From Nitriliruptoraceae bacterium (lineage in GTDB: Bacteria > Actinomycetota > Nitriliruptoria > Nitriliruptorales > Nitriliruptoraceae): a stretch of 47,323 bases of DNA. The position numbers and the translations under genes are program-made. The stretch lies in contig PXDB01000067.1 of assembly GCA_003565155.1 (NCBI GenBank), positions 1 through 47,323 on the forward strand. The letters are read 5' to 3'. The stretch's first letter is position 1, and every line of letters begins with the position of its first letter. Shown here piece by piece: positions 26,177-33,518 of this stretch. The notes beneath the pieces are model-generated. The model searched no databases and had not been told where the DNA came from. It saw nothing but the letters and a program-made list of their open reading frames with translations.

Positions 26177-26685
26177 CGCGTCAGGGCCCCGTGCCCGTTG
26201 GTCGCCGGGCACACGTGGGTGCCGTCGAGCTCGGTCGGGCGGCCGCACAGCTCGCAGTCTGGCCGTCCCTGGTCCACCACCTCGACGGCGTGGGCCGCCA
26301 GCCGGCGGGCCTGGTCCCGGTCCAACCAGATCCGTGCGGTGGCCGGGGGCAACGCCGCCTCCTCCACCTGGAGCTCGGTCAGCTCGATCAGGAAGCGGTC
26401 CTGGTCGCTGTCGTAGCCGAGGGAGAGCTCACCGACCCGCCAGCGCGCCTCCAGCGGCGTCCTGAGGCCCATCGCCTGGCGATCCCAGTCGGTGGCGGGG
26501 GCATCCTCCGCCCGGGCCAGCAGCTGGGCGAGCAGCTCCCCGATCCCGCGGGCCTGGCCCTTCTCCAGCGTGAACTCCGCACGGCCACCCTCCTCCTCGG
26601 CCTGGAGGAAGAAGGTGCGCTTACCTGGCACCCCGGTGAAGCCCACGGTGACGTGGTGGGGCGCCTGCATCTCGACGTCGCTCAC
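26173..26685 (-). CDS. DUF3090 family protein
   Basis: 170 residues, middle gene of the actinobacterial trio. The N-terminal part forms a predicted beta-rich domain (VTVGFTGVPGKRTFFLQAEEEGG). A conserved helix with QARGIGELLAQLLARAED follows, then ARIWLDRDQARRLAAHA. The C-terminus carries a putative zinc site: CELCGRP ... HVCPATNGH. Both ends overlap the neighbours by GTGA. No enzyme motif is visible; a binding or adaptor role between the kinase-like and phosphatase proteins is inferred. The GTG start is fixed by the overlap. Confidence 0.88.
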   Translation of the reverse strand: MSDVEMQAPHHVTVGFTGVPGKRTFFLQAEEEGGRAEFTLEKGQARGIGELLAQLLARAEDAPATDWDRQAMGLRTPLEARWRVGELSLGYDSDQDRFLIELTELQVEEAALPPATARIWLDRDQARRLAAHAVEVVDQGRPDCELCGRPTELDGTHVCPATNGHGALTR

Positions 26686-27326
26686 GAGCTGGCCTTCGCC
26701 TTCAGAGGTGGCCCGGCGGTGCCGGTGTCGTTGCAGGACAGCAGCACGGGGTGGCCCTGGACCGGCAGGGAGAGCACGGTGATGGAGGCGGGGGAGATCA
26801 CCAGCCGTTGGAAGGTGTCCAGCGGCATGCCGAGGTGGTGGGCCACGACGGCCTTGATCACGTCCGCGTGGCTGACGCACACCACCTGCGCGCCGCGGTG
26901 CTCACCGGCGAGCGCCTCGGTGGCGTCCACCGCCCGCGCCTGGGCGCCACGGATCGTCTCCCCGCCGGGGAAAGCCATCCGCGAGGGCGTGGCCTGGACC
27001 ACCTGCCACAGCTTGCGGCGCCGCAGCTGTCCGAGCGGCTTGTCGGTCCACTCGCCGTAGTCCACCTCACCGAGACCGCGACGGGTCCTGACCCGCAGTC
27101 CGTGGGGGCGTGCCACGATCCGGGCGGTGTCCTGGGTGCGCTCCAGCGGCGAGCTGTACACCGCCGCGATGTCGGCGGCGGCGAGCCGGTCAGCGGTGGC
27201 CTCGGCCTGGGCGATGCCGGGGTCGTCGAGGTGCACCCCCGGGGTCCACCCGCCGAGCCGCTTGCCCGTCGCCGCGGTGGTTGCGTGCCGCACCAGCACC
27301 AGGGTCGTGCCGTCGTCGCTGGCCAC
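26682..27326 (-). CDS. MSMEG_4193-type histidine phosphatase / phosphomutase
   Basis: Histidine-phosphatase superfamily protein, 214 residues. LVRHATT carries the phospho-accepting His14 (usual RHG replaced by RHA), followed by YSSPLERTQDTA, GEVDYGEWTDKPL and VSHADVIKAVVAHHLG with the second catalytic His. The family is annotated as putative phosphomutase, but its substrate is unknown. The GTG start has GGGAGG five bases upstream. It is first in the trio phosphatase-DUF3090-kinase-like, which are chained by overlaps, with recO downstream. Confidence 0.9.
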   Translation of the reverse strand: MASDDGTTLVLVRHATTAATGKRLGGWTPGVHLDDPGIAQAEATADRLAAADIAAVYSSPLERTQDTARIVARPHGLRVRTRRGLGEVDYGEWTDKPLGQLRRRKLWQVVQATPSRMAFPGGETIRGAQARAVDATEALAGEHRGAQVVCVSHADVIKAVVAHHLGMPLDTFQRLVISPASITVLSLPVQGHPVLLSCNDTGTAGPPLKAKASS

Positions 27327-27406
27327 GGGACCTCCCGGGGATCGGTGTCGGGGCGCGGTGGCGGGCTCGTCACGGTTCGGAACCGGTGCCCACCGTGGGA
27401 CGGAAC

Positions 27407-28111
27407 CTAGCGAGGAAGCCCGGGCGCCAGCATCCAGGTGACCGCGTGTTCGGCGTGCAGGCGGGTGGTGGGGAACCACGCGAGGTCGATGTCCTCGGGC
27501 CCGAGGAGCAGCTCGATCTCCGTGCAGCCGGCGATCACCCCCTGGCAGCCCTGCGCTGCCAGGTCCTCGATCACCTCGAGGTACGCCGTGCGGCTCGCCG
27601 CCGTCGTCCGCCCCTGGATCAGCTCGTCGTAGATGATGCGGTGGACCGCATCGCGTTGCGGCGCAGGCGGCACCACCACCTCGATGCCGTGGGCGGCCAC
27701 CCGGTCGCGGTAGAAGCCCTGCTCCATGGTGAAGCGCGTGCCGAGCAGCCCCACCCGCTGCACGCCGGCGCTGGTGACCGCGGCCGCGGTCGCATCGGCG
27801 ATGTGCAGGAGCGGGATGTCGGTGGCGGCCTCGATGGCGTCCGCGACCCGGTGCATGGTGTTGGTGCACAGCAGCAGGCCCTCGGCCCCCGCACCCTCGA
27901 GGCGACGGGACGCGTCGGCGAGCAACGCCCCGGCGGCCTCCCACGCACCCGCGCGCTGGTGGGCCTCCACCTCGGCGAAGTCGACCGACCACAGCACGAG
28001 GCGGGCGGAGGGTGCGCCCCCGAGCCGTGCCGCGATCCCCTGGTTGATGGTGCGGTAGGCCGCGAGGGTGGAGGGCCACGCCATGCCGCCGAGCAGGCCG
28101 AGGGTGCGCAT
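27407..28111 (-). CDS. Aspartate/glutamate racemase family protein
   Basis: Cofactor-independent amino-acid racemase of the aspartate racemase branch, 234 residues. The N-terminus is MRTLGLLGGMAWPST, typical for this group (GxIGGMSxxST). The two acid/base cysteines are Cys82 in LCTNTMH and Cys196 in GCTEIELL. The ATG start has GGGGGAGG upstream. It lies 80 bases ahead of the phosphatase trio on the same strand, perhaps loosely co-transcribed. The likely reaction is Asp, Glu or broad-range D/L amino acid racemisation; exact substrate unknown. TAGCCT at 28232-28227 is a possible -10 box for this strand. Confidence 0.88.
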   Translation of the reverse strand: MRTLGLLGGMAWPSTLAAYRTINQGIAARLGGAPSARLVLWSVDFAEVEAHQRAGAWEAAGALLADASRRLEGAGAEGLLLCTNTMHRVADAIEAATDIPLLHIADATAAAVTSAGVQRVGLLGTRFTMEQGFYRDRVAAHGIEVVVPPAPQRDAVHRIIYDELIQGRTTAASRTAYLEVIEDLAAQGCQGVIAGCTEIELLLGPEDIDLAWFPTTRLHAEHAVTWMLAPGLPR

Positions 28112-28334
28112 CAGGTGCCTCCCCCCGCGGGGGTGTGCGTGGTGGCGGCGCATCGCGGGGCCGTCCGCGGCCGCACGGGGGTGATCCTGCGCCCGGTGCG
28201 GCGGGGACCGCGCGATCTGGCCCGGCAGGCTAGCGAGCGGACATCGCGGGCTGAAACGGCACATCCGTCCTCGGGCACGGGCCGTGCGGCGCTAGCGTGC
28301 GCGCGACCAGCTGCCGACAGCGACGGAGACCGGC

Positions 28335-28856
28335 GTGACAGAGGGCCCGGCCCCGAGCCAGGACCGACGACTGCTGCTGGTCGCCACGGTCTTCGGGCTG
28401 GCCGCCGTGGTGGCACTCCCGCTGACCGCCGCAACGGGTCCGGCGATCGCGGCGCTGCTGTCACCTGCGACGGGCGTCGTCCTGCTGCTCAGCGGCCTGC
28501 TGCGGGGACAGCAGTGGCTCGTCACGAGCGGCGCGGTCCTGCTGGTGCTGCTGCTCGGCATCCTCGGTGCTGACCTCGTCGGCGTGAGCGTGGGGCCGGT
28601 CGCCGGGCTGGTGGTCGCGGTGGTGCTGGCCGGCCCCGTGGTGGCCGTGGTCGCCGTGGGGCTGCCGCTGCGCGAGCGGGACCTGGTCGCCGGGGGCGCC
28701 TTCCTGATCAGCGCGACGATCGCGGTCATCTCGGGCTTCGCGGCCGCCGGCGCAGCCGGCGCGACGTCGCTGATCGTCGGTGTCGCCCTCGCCGGCTTCA
28801 CGATCGTGGCCTTCCGGCTCGGGCGCGCGGACCCCGATGGTGCGGACGCCGGCTGA
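28335..28856 (+). CDS. Small integral membrane protein of unknown function
   Basis: 173 residues, with about five predicted membrane helices rich in Val, Leu, Ala and Gly starting near residue 13 (LLLVATVFGLAAVVALPL). Only short polar ends are present. No motif of a known transporter or enzyme was recognised. The GTG start has GGAG about seven bases upstream, and TAGCGT at 28293-28298 may be its -10 box. It is divergent from the racemase gene across 223 bases in which I see no other feature, and 216 bases ahead of the BCCT gene. Confidence 0.65.
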   Translation: MTEGPAPSQDRRLLLVATVFGLAAVVALPLTAATGPAIAALLSPATGVVLLLSGLLRGQQWLVTSGAVLLVLLLGILGADLVGVSVGPVAGLVVAVVLAGPVVAVVAVGLPLRERDLVAGGAFLISATIAVISGFAAAGAAGATSLIVGVALAGFTIVAFRLGRADPDGADAG

Positions 28857-28890
28857 CCCGCCGGACGGCCACCCTCCGCGCCGCCTCGAC

Positions 28891-28919
28891 TGGAAATGCA
28901 CCACGCCAGCCCGTAGGGT
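28891..28919 (+). promoter_or_regulatory. Predicted promoter for the BCCT transporter gene
   Basis: TGGAAA (28891-28896) and TAGGGT (28914-28919) with a 17-base spacer. Transcription would start near 28926, leaving a leader of about 145 bases before the BCCT ATG. Confidence 0.35.
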
Positions 28920-29072
28920 CCTGCACCACGACGGCCCCGGCGGGCCGCCGACGCAGCGCCACCGCCCCGTCCATCACGTGTTGGACCGCACCTTCGCGGC
29001 GGGTGGCGCCGCTCGCTGCGCTCGTGCGCGGCCCCCGCTGGAGGCCGAACCGACGATGGAAGGTGCAGCGAG

Positions 29073-30716
29073 ATGTCAGCGATCGACAAGGTGCGAGAGC
29101 ATATCCACCCGGTGGTCTTCCCCACCTCCGCGGTGGTGATCATCGGGTTCGTGGTCTGGGCCGGTATCGACGACGAGGGCGCCCTGGAGGTCCTGCAGGC
29201 CATCCAGGGCGCCTTCGTGGAGAACCTCGGGTGGTTCTTCATCGCCGCGGTGGCGGCGTTCATCGTGTTCCTGGCGTACCTGGTGCTCAGCCGCTACGGC
29301 AGCGTCAGGCTGGGGCCTGACGACTCCCGGCCGGACTACAGCTACCTGACCTGGTTCGCGATGCTGTTCAGCGCCGGGATGGGGATCGGGCTGGTGTTCT
29401 GGGGCGTCGCGGAACCGATCTTCCACTTCATCGACGCACCTCGCGCGGAAGGCGGGAGCGACGCCGCCGCCCTGGACGCGATGACGCTGACCTTCCACCA
29501 CTGGGGGCTCGGCGCGTGGTCGGTCTACGCCGTGCTCGGGCTGTCGCTGGCGTACTTCGGGTACCGCCACAACCTGCCCATGACGATCCGTTCGGCCCTC
29601 TACCCCCTGATCGGCAAGCGGATCCACGGGTGGCAGGGCAACGTCGTGGACATCCTGGCGATCTTCGGGACGATGTTCGGTATCGCCACCTCGCTGGGGC
29701 TCGGTGTGGCCCAGATCAACGCCGGGCTGAACGCCGCCTTCGACATCCCCGTCGGCGACGGGACCCAGGTCGTGTTGATCGCGATCATCACCATCGCCGC
29801 CACCATCTCCGTGGTGACCGGGATCGACAAGGGCATCCGGCGCCTGTCGGAGCTGAACATCACCCTGGCCGGCATCCTCATGGTGTTCGTGGCCGTCACC
29901 GGCCCGACGATCCTGCTACTCGGCGCCTACGTCGAGAACCTCGGCAACTACGTCTCCAACTTCGTCGAGCTGATGTTCTGGTCGGGCAGCTACTCCGCCG
30001 AGGACGCCGGCTGGCTGTCGGCCTGGACGATCTTCTACTGGGCGTGGTGGATCTCCTGGGCGCCCTTCGTCGGCTCCTTCATCGCCCGCATCTCCCGTGG
30101 GCGCACGATCCGCGAGTTCATCCTCGGTGTGCTGCTGGTGCCGTCCCTGGTGTCCTTCCTGTGGTTCACCGTGATGGGCAACACCGCCATCCTGTTCCAG
30201 AGCGACGGCACCGCGGATATCTACGGGACCATCGAGGACGCCGGGTTCGACGAGTCCGTGGCGATGTTCGCCATGCTCGACGCGCTGCCCTTCTCCCTGC
30301 TGACCACGGTGATCACCATCTTCGTGATCACGGTCTTCTTCGTGACCAGCTCCGACTCCGGGTCCTTCGTGATCGACATGATCGCCTCGGGCGGCAGCCT
30401 CAACCCGCCGGTCGGGATGCGGGTGTTCTGGGCGCTGTCCGAAGGTGCCGTCGCCGCGACGCTGGTGGTCGCCGGTGGCCTGCAGGCCCTGCAGGCCGGT
30501 GCGATCTCCACCGGTCTGCCCTTCACGATCGTGCTGGTGATCGTGATGGCGGGCATCCTGAAGGGGCTGCGCAGCGAGCGTGACGGCATCCCCCTCGACG
30601 ATGTGGCCGCCGGCCCGCTGTTCGAGGGTGAGGACGAGATCGAGGCCCGTGTCCGCCGACCGGAGCCGGCGCCGAAGCGTGACCGTGGCGGTGGCGACCC
30701 GGCCGGGCAGGCCTGA
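29073..30716 (+). CDS. BCCT-family betaine/carnitine/choline transporter
   Basis: Sodium- or proton-coupled importer of quaternary ammonium solutes, 547 residues, with twelve predicted membrane helices. The family glycine loop and substrate region are visible: SAGMGIGLVFWGVAEP near residue 102. The tryptophan-rich helix-8 signature is FYWAWWISWAPFVGSFIARI, followed by SRGRTIREFILG. The C-terminal 50 residues are charged (EDEIEARVRRP ... KRDRGGG) and may sense osmolarity as in BetP. The ATG start has GGAAGG upstream. Together with the Ehu system and MscS it suggests salt-stress adaptation. Glycine betaine is the likely but not proven substrate. Confidence 0.93.
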   Translation: MSAIDKVREHIHPVVFPTSAVVIIGFVVWAGIDDEGALEVLQAIQGAFVENLGWFFIAAVAAFIVFLAYLVLSRYGSVRLGPDDSRPDYSYLTWFAMLFSAGMGIGLVFWGVAEPIFHFIDAPRAEGGSDAAALDAMTLTFHHWGLGAWSVYAVLGLSLAYFGYRHNLPMTIRSALYPLIGKRIHGWQGNVVDILAIFGTMFGIATSLGLGVAQINAGLNAAFDIPVGDGTQVVLIAIITIAATISVVTGIDKGIRRLSELNITLAGILMVFVAVTGPTILLLGAYVENLGNYVSNFVELMFWSGSYSAEDAGWLSAWTIFYWAWWISWAPFVGSFIARISRGRTIREFILGVLLVPSLVSFLWFTVMGNTAILFQSDGTADIYGTIEDAGFDESVAMFAMLDALPFSLLTTVITIFVITVFFVTSSDSGSFVIDMIASGGSLNPPVGMRVFWALSEGAVAATLVVAGGLQALQAGAISTGLPFTIVLVIVMAGILKGLRSERDGIPLDDVAAGPLFEGEDEIEARVRRPEPAPKRDRGGGDPAGQA

Positions 30717-30728
30717 GGCCGGCCACCA

Positions 30729-30757
30729 CGGGCCGCCCCGTGCGGTGGGGCGGCCCG
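30729..30757 (+). terminator. Hairpin between the BCCT and uspA genes
   Basis: Eleven-base perfect stem (30729-30739 with 30747-30757; arm CGGGCCGCCCC) and a 7-base loop, 12 bases after the BCCT stop. No T tract follows. It may partially end transcription or set the relative level of the UspA message. Confidence 0.6.
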
Positions 30758-30781
30758 GCGACAGTCAAGACGGAGGACAGC

Positions 30782-31243
30782 ATGACGATGAATCGCATCC
30801 TGGTGGGCGTCGACACCTCCGACGCCTCCATCCTGGCGCTCAAGCGCGCGGCGGAGGAAGCGCGCCTGCGCGACGCCACCCTCGAGGTGGTGTACGTGTT
30901 CCAGCCACCGGAGCAGATCACCGCCTTCCCCGTCCCCCCGGAGAAGGGCAAGGACGAGCGCAGGGACCTCGAGGAGGTGCGCAAGGAGTACACCGAGAAG
31001 CTCGGCACCTGGCTCGACGAGGTCGCCGTCGACCTCGACGACATCAACGTCGAGTGGTCGGTGCTGGCCGACAAGCGGCCGTCACGGGCCCTGGTCGAGC
31101 GCTCCCGGGAGGCCGATCTGGTGGTCGTGGGCTCCCGCGGTCGCGGCGGGTTCGGGGGGCTGAAGCTCGGGTCGGTGTCCGAGCAGGTCACCCGCCACGC
31201 CAAGGCGCCGGTGCTGGTGATCCGCGAGAGCACCAAGGACTAG
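30782..31243 (+). CDS. Universal stress protein, UspA family
   Basis: Single-domain, ATP-binding UspA protein, 153 residues. It starts with NRILVGVDTSDAS and ends with the nucleotide motif GSRGRGGFGGLKLGS (Gx2Gx9GS), followed by VTRHAKAPVLVIRES. The ATG at 30782 has GGAGG six bases before it; ATG at 30788 is possible. It follows the BCCT gene by 65 bases with a hairpin between. UspA proteins next to transporters of the BCCT type have been seen elsewhere to bind or modulate the transporter; that is inference here. Confidence 0.93.
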   Translation: MTMNRILVGVDTSDASILALKRAAEEARLRDATLEVVYVFQPPEQITAFPVPPEKGKDERRDLEEVRKEYTEKLGTWLDEVAVDLDDINVEWSVLADKRPSRALVERSREADLVVVGSRGRGGFGGLKLGSVSEQVTRHAKAPVLVIRESTKD

Positions 31244-31259
31244 GCCCGCGCGCGGTGAT

Positions 31260-31292
31260 GGTGGCCGTGTCCCGCACCGGGGCGCGGCCACC
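31260..31292 (+). terminator. Bidirectional hairpin terminator between uspA and glcF
   Basis: A 14-base stem (31260-31273 with 31279-31292, two G-T pairs) around a GCACC loop, placed in the 56-base gap between two convergent genes. The pairs are G-T on the plus strand but A-C on the minus strand, so it should work better for uspA than for glcF. No strong T tract. Confidence 0.6.
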
Positions 31293-31299
31293 TTCCGGT

Positions 31300-32508
31300 T
31301 CAGGGCGTCAGCGACCGCGCCAGCAGCTGCGCCGGGTGGTGGGTCTCCCAGCCCTTGCGCGCGATCTGCATCGCACACCCGGGGTTGGCGCTGACCACGC
31401 CGTCGGCGCCGGTGCGCTGGAAGGACGCGTCCTTGCGCGCCAGCATCGCGTCCCCGAACGCCGGCTGCAGGTAGGAGTAGATCCCGCCGGAGCCACAGCA
31501 CTGCTGCTCGTCGTCGGGCTCGATGAGGGTGAGCCCGGGGATGGCCGCGACCAGGGCGCGGGACTGCTCCGCGAGCCCCTGGACGTTCTTCAGGTGACAC
31601 GGCGCCTGGTAGGCCAGGGTGAGCGGCACGTCGGACCCCCGCGCCGCCACCTCCTCGGGGGTGACCAGCTCGGCGAGGTTCTTGACCCGCGCACTGAAGG
31701 CCCGCGCCTCCTCGGTGCCGAGCAGGGTGCCGTACTCCTTCATCGATCCGCCGCAGCCCGCGGAGTTGACCAGGATCGGGCCGGTGGTACCGGCGTAGGC
31801 CGCGATGGTGGCCTCGGCCATCGCGTGGGCCTCCGACTCCCGTCCGGCGTGGGCCGACAGCGCGCCGCAGCACGGCGGCGCCGGCTCGAACCGGGGCCGG
31901 TAGCCGACGGCGGCCAGCACCTGGGCGGTGGCGCGGTGCACGTCGCGGAACATCCCGTCCATCACGCAGCCACGGAACAGGAACGCGTCACCGCGGATCG
32001 GCGCGCCCGGTGGGGGCAGCCGGTAGCCCTTGAGGGTGTCACCGAGGCGCACACGCCTGGCCGGGCGCAACCGTTCCGGCAGCACCCGGTCGAGCCGCAA
32101 CGTCTGCGCGAGCGCCAGCAGGATCGTGCCGGCACGCAGCAGCCACCGGTGCTTGAGCCCGAGGAACAGCACCTCCTGGGCGCGCCCCTCGGCACCCGCC
32201 GGGGGCTGTTGCTCGTTGATGGCCGCCCGTGCGGTCTCCATCAGGGACCCGAACTCCACCAGCGACGGACACACCACCTCGCAGGCGCGGCACTGGACGC
32301 AGGTCTCCATCGAGTCGACGACGTCGGGGTCGTCGATGGCCAGCTCCCCCTCCTCGACCAGGCGCATGGCCAGGATCCGGCCCCGGGGCCCGTGCTCCTC
32401 CAGGTAGGTGGTCTCGTAGGTCGGGCAGGACGAGAGACAGAACCCGCACTGCACGCACGCGGCGAGCTGGTCGGCGTCGAAGATCGACATCGGCTCGGGT
32501 TGGGTCAT
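31300..32508 (-). CDS. glcF: Glycolate (or D-lactate) oxidase iron-sulfur subunit
   Basis: 402 residues. Two ferredoxin-type 4Fe-4S motifs lie at about 18-28 (CVQCGFCLSSCP) and 70-80 (CVQCRACEVVCP). Two cysteine-rich CCG domains follow, with PCCGALSAH and QCCGSGGIYS as their cores. Such subunits take electrons from the FAD subunits GlcD/GlcE into the respiratory chain at the membrane face. The ATG overlaps the glcE stop (ATGA). It is the last gene of the lldP-lutC-lutBA-glcDEF operon. Confidence 0.92.
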   Translation of the reverse strand: MTQPEPMSIFDADQLAACVQCGFCLSSCPTYETTYLEEHGPRGRILAMRLVEEGELAIDDPDVVDSMETCVQCRACEVVCPSLVEFGSLMETARAAINEQQPPAGAEGRAQEVLFLGLKHRWLLRAGTILLALAQTLRLDRVLPERLRPARRVRLGDTLKGYRLPPPGAPIRGDAFLFRGCVMDGMFRDVHRATAQVLAAVGYRPRFEPAPPCCGALSAHAGRESEAHAMAEATIAAYAGTTGPILVNSAGCGGSMKEYGTLLGTEEARAFSARVKNLAELVTPEEVAARGSDVPLTLAYQAPCHLKNVQGLAEQSRALVAAIPGLTLIEPDDEQQCCGSGGIYSYLQPAFGDAMLARKDASFQRTGADGVVSANPGCAMQIARKGWETHHPAQLLARSLTP

Positions 32509-33518
32509 CGGGACTGCCTCACATCGGTCAGGATCTGCTCGGGATCGAAGGCGGCGCGGACGCGCTCTCGCATGTCGGTCGGACCGCCCGATGGCGCGTG
32601 GGCACCACCGGCCCGTGGATCGAGGTGGAGCAGGCCACCGCCGAGCGCCGCCACCTGCGCGGCCGCCGCGCTGATGGTCTCGGCGTCACCGTCGAGCAGG
32701 CACACGCCGACGCCCTCGAAGGCGGCGAGGTCGAGGCCGCTGCGCCGGGCCCAGTCGGTCAGCTCCGCGAGCCGTGCGGGATCCACCGCGGCACGGGCGG
32801 TGGTCGGCCACCTCGGCGGTTCGGCCGGGGTCAGGCCGGCGGTGGTCGCCTGGGCGGTGACGTCATCGGGGTGTTCCTCGAGGTGCACGTACGTGGCGTC
32901 GGCGGTCGAGACCACGGCTGCCGGTCGGTAGAGGTCGGCCAACGCGCTCGTCGCGGGACGCTCGGTACTGAACCACGCGCTCTGCGTGGGGATGGGCCGG
33001 AGCTTGAGGGTGACCTCCGCGATGACCCCGAGGGTTCCCCACGAGCCGGTCGCCAGCCGGCACAGGTCGTAACCGGTGACGTCCTTGACGGTCACCCCAC
33101 CGGCGGTGGCCACCCGGCACTCAGGCGTGACCAGACGGACCCGCAGCACCCAGTCGCGGACGCGTCCGGCGGCCAGCTGGCGCGGGCCGGCCAGCGCCGT
33201 CGCGAGCCGACCGCCCACGGTGCCTCCATGTCCAGCCAGGGGCTCGATGGGGCACTCCTGCCCGTGGGTGGCGAGCAGGGCCGCCAACTCCTCCACCGGC
33301 GTGCCACCGCGGACGGTGACCACCAGGTCCTCGGGGCGGTGGTCCAGCACGCCGGTCAGCTGCTCGGTGGACAGCACCTCGGCACCCGCCGGCGGCGGGA
33401 GGCGGTCCAGCACGCTGCCGCTGCCGCGGATGACCAGCCGCTGCCCGTCGGTGGCGGCTGCCTGGAAGGCCGCGGTGACGGGCGCCAGCTCGGCGGGGAG
33501 TGTCGCTGCCTCGCTCAT
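32505..33518 (-). CDS. glcE: Glycolate oxidase FAD-binding subunit GlcE
   Basis: 337 residues, shorter FAD_binding_4 subunit. It contains VTVRGGTPVEELAALLATHGQ, PLAGHGGTVGGRLATALAGP, RVRLVTPECRVATAGG and VKDVTGYDLCRLATGSWGTLGVI, the usual GlcE blocks. The glcE ATG overlaps the glcD stop as ATGA, which decides the start over a GTG two codons earlier. It works with GlcD and GlcF to oxidise glycolate or D-lactate to the keto acid. The middle third is more divergent than in E. coli-type GlcE. Confidence 0.88.
   Translation of the reverse strand: MSEAATLPAELAPVTAAFQAAATDGQRLVIRGSGSVLDRLPPPAGAEVLSTEQLTGVLDHRPEDLVVTVRGGTPVEELAALLATHGQECPIEPLAGHGGTVGGRLATALAGPRQLAAGRVRDWVLRVRLVTPECRVATAGGVTVKDVTGYDLCRLATGSWGTLGVIAEVTLKLRPIPTQSAWFSTERPATSALADLYRPAAVVSTADATYVHLEEHPDDVTAQATTAGLTPAEPPRWPTTARAAVDPARLAELTDWARRSGLDLAAFEGVGVCLLDGDAETISAAAAQVAALGGGLLHLDPRAGGAHAPSGGPTDMRERVRAAFDPEQILTDVRQSR

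Noticed and set aside
30580-32931. A 783-codon plus-strand open frame across the BCCT end, uspA and glcF/glcE
   Set aside because: It runs out of frame through three recognised genes and has no motif or ribosome site.
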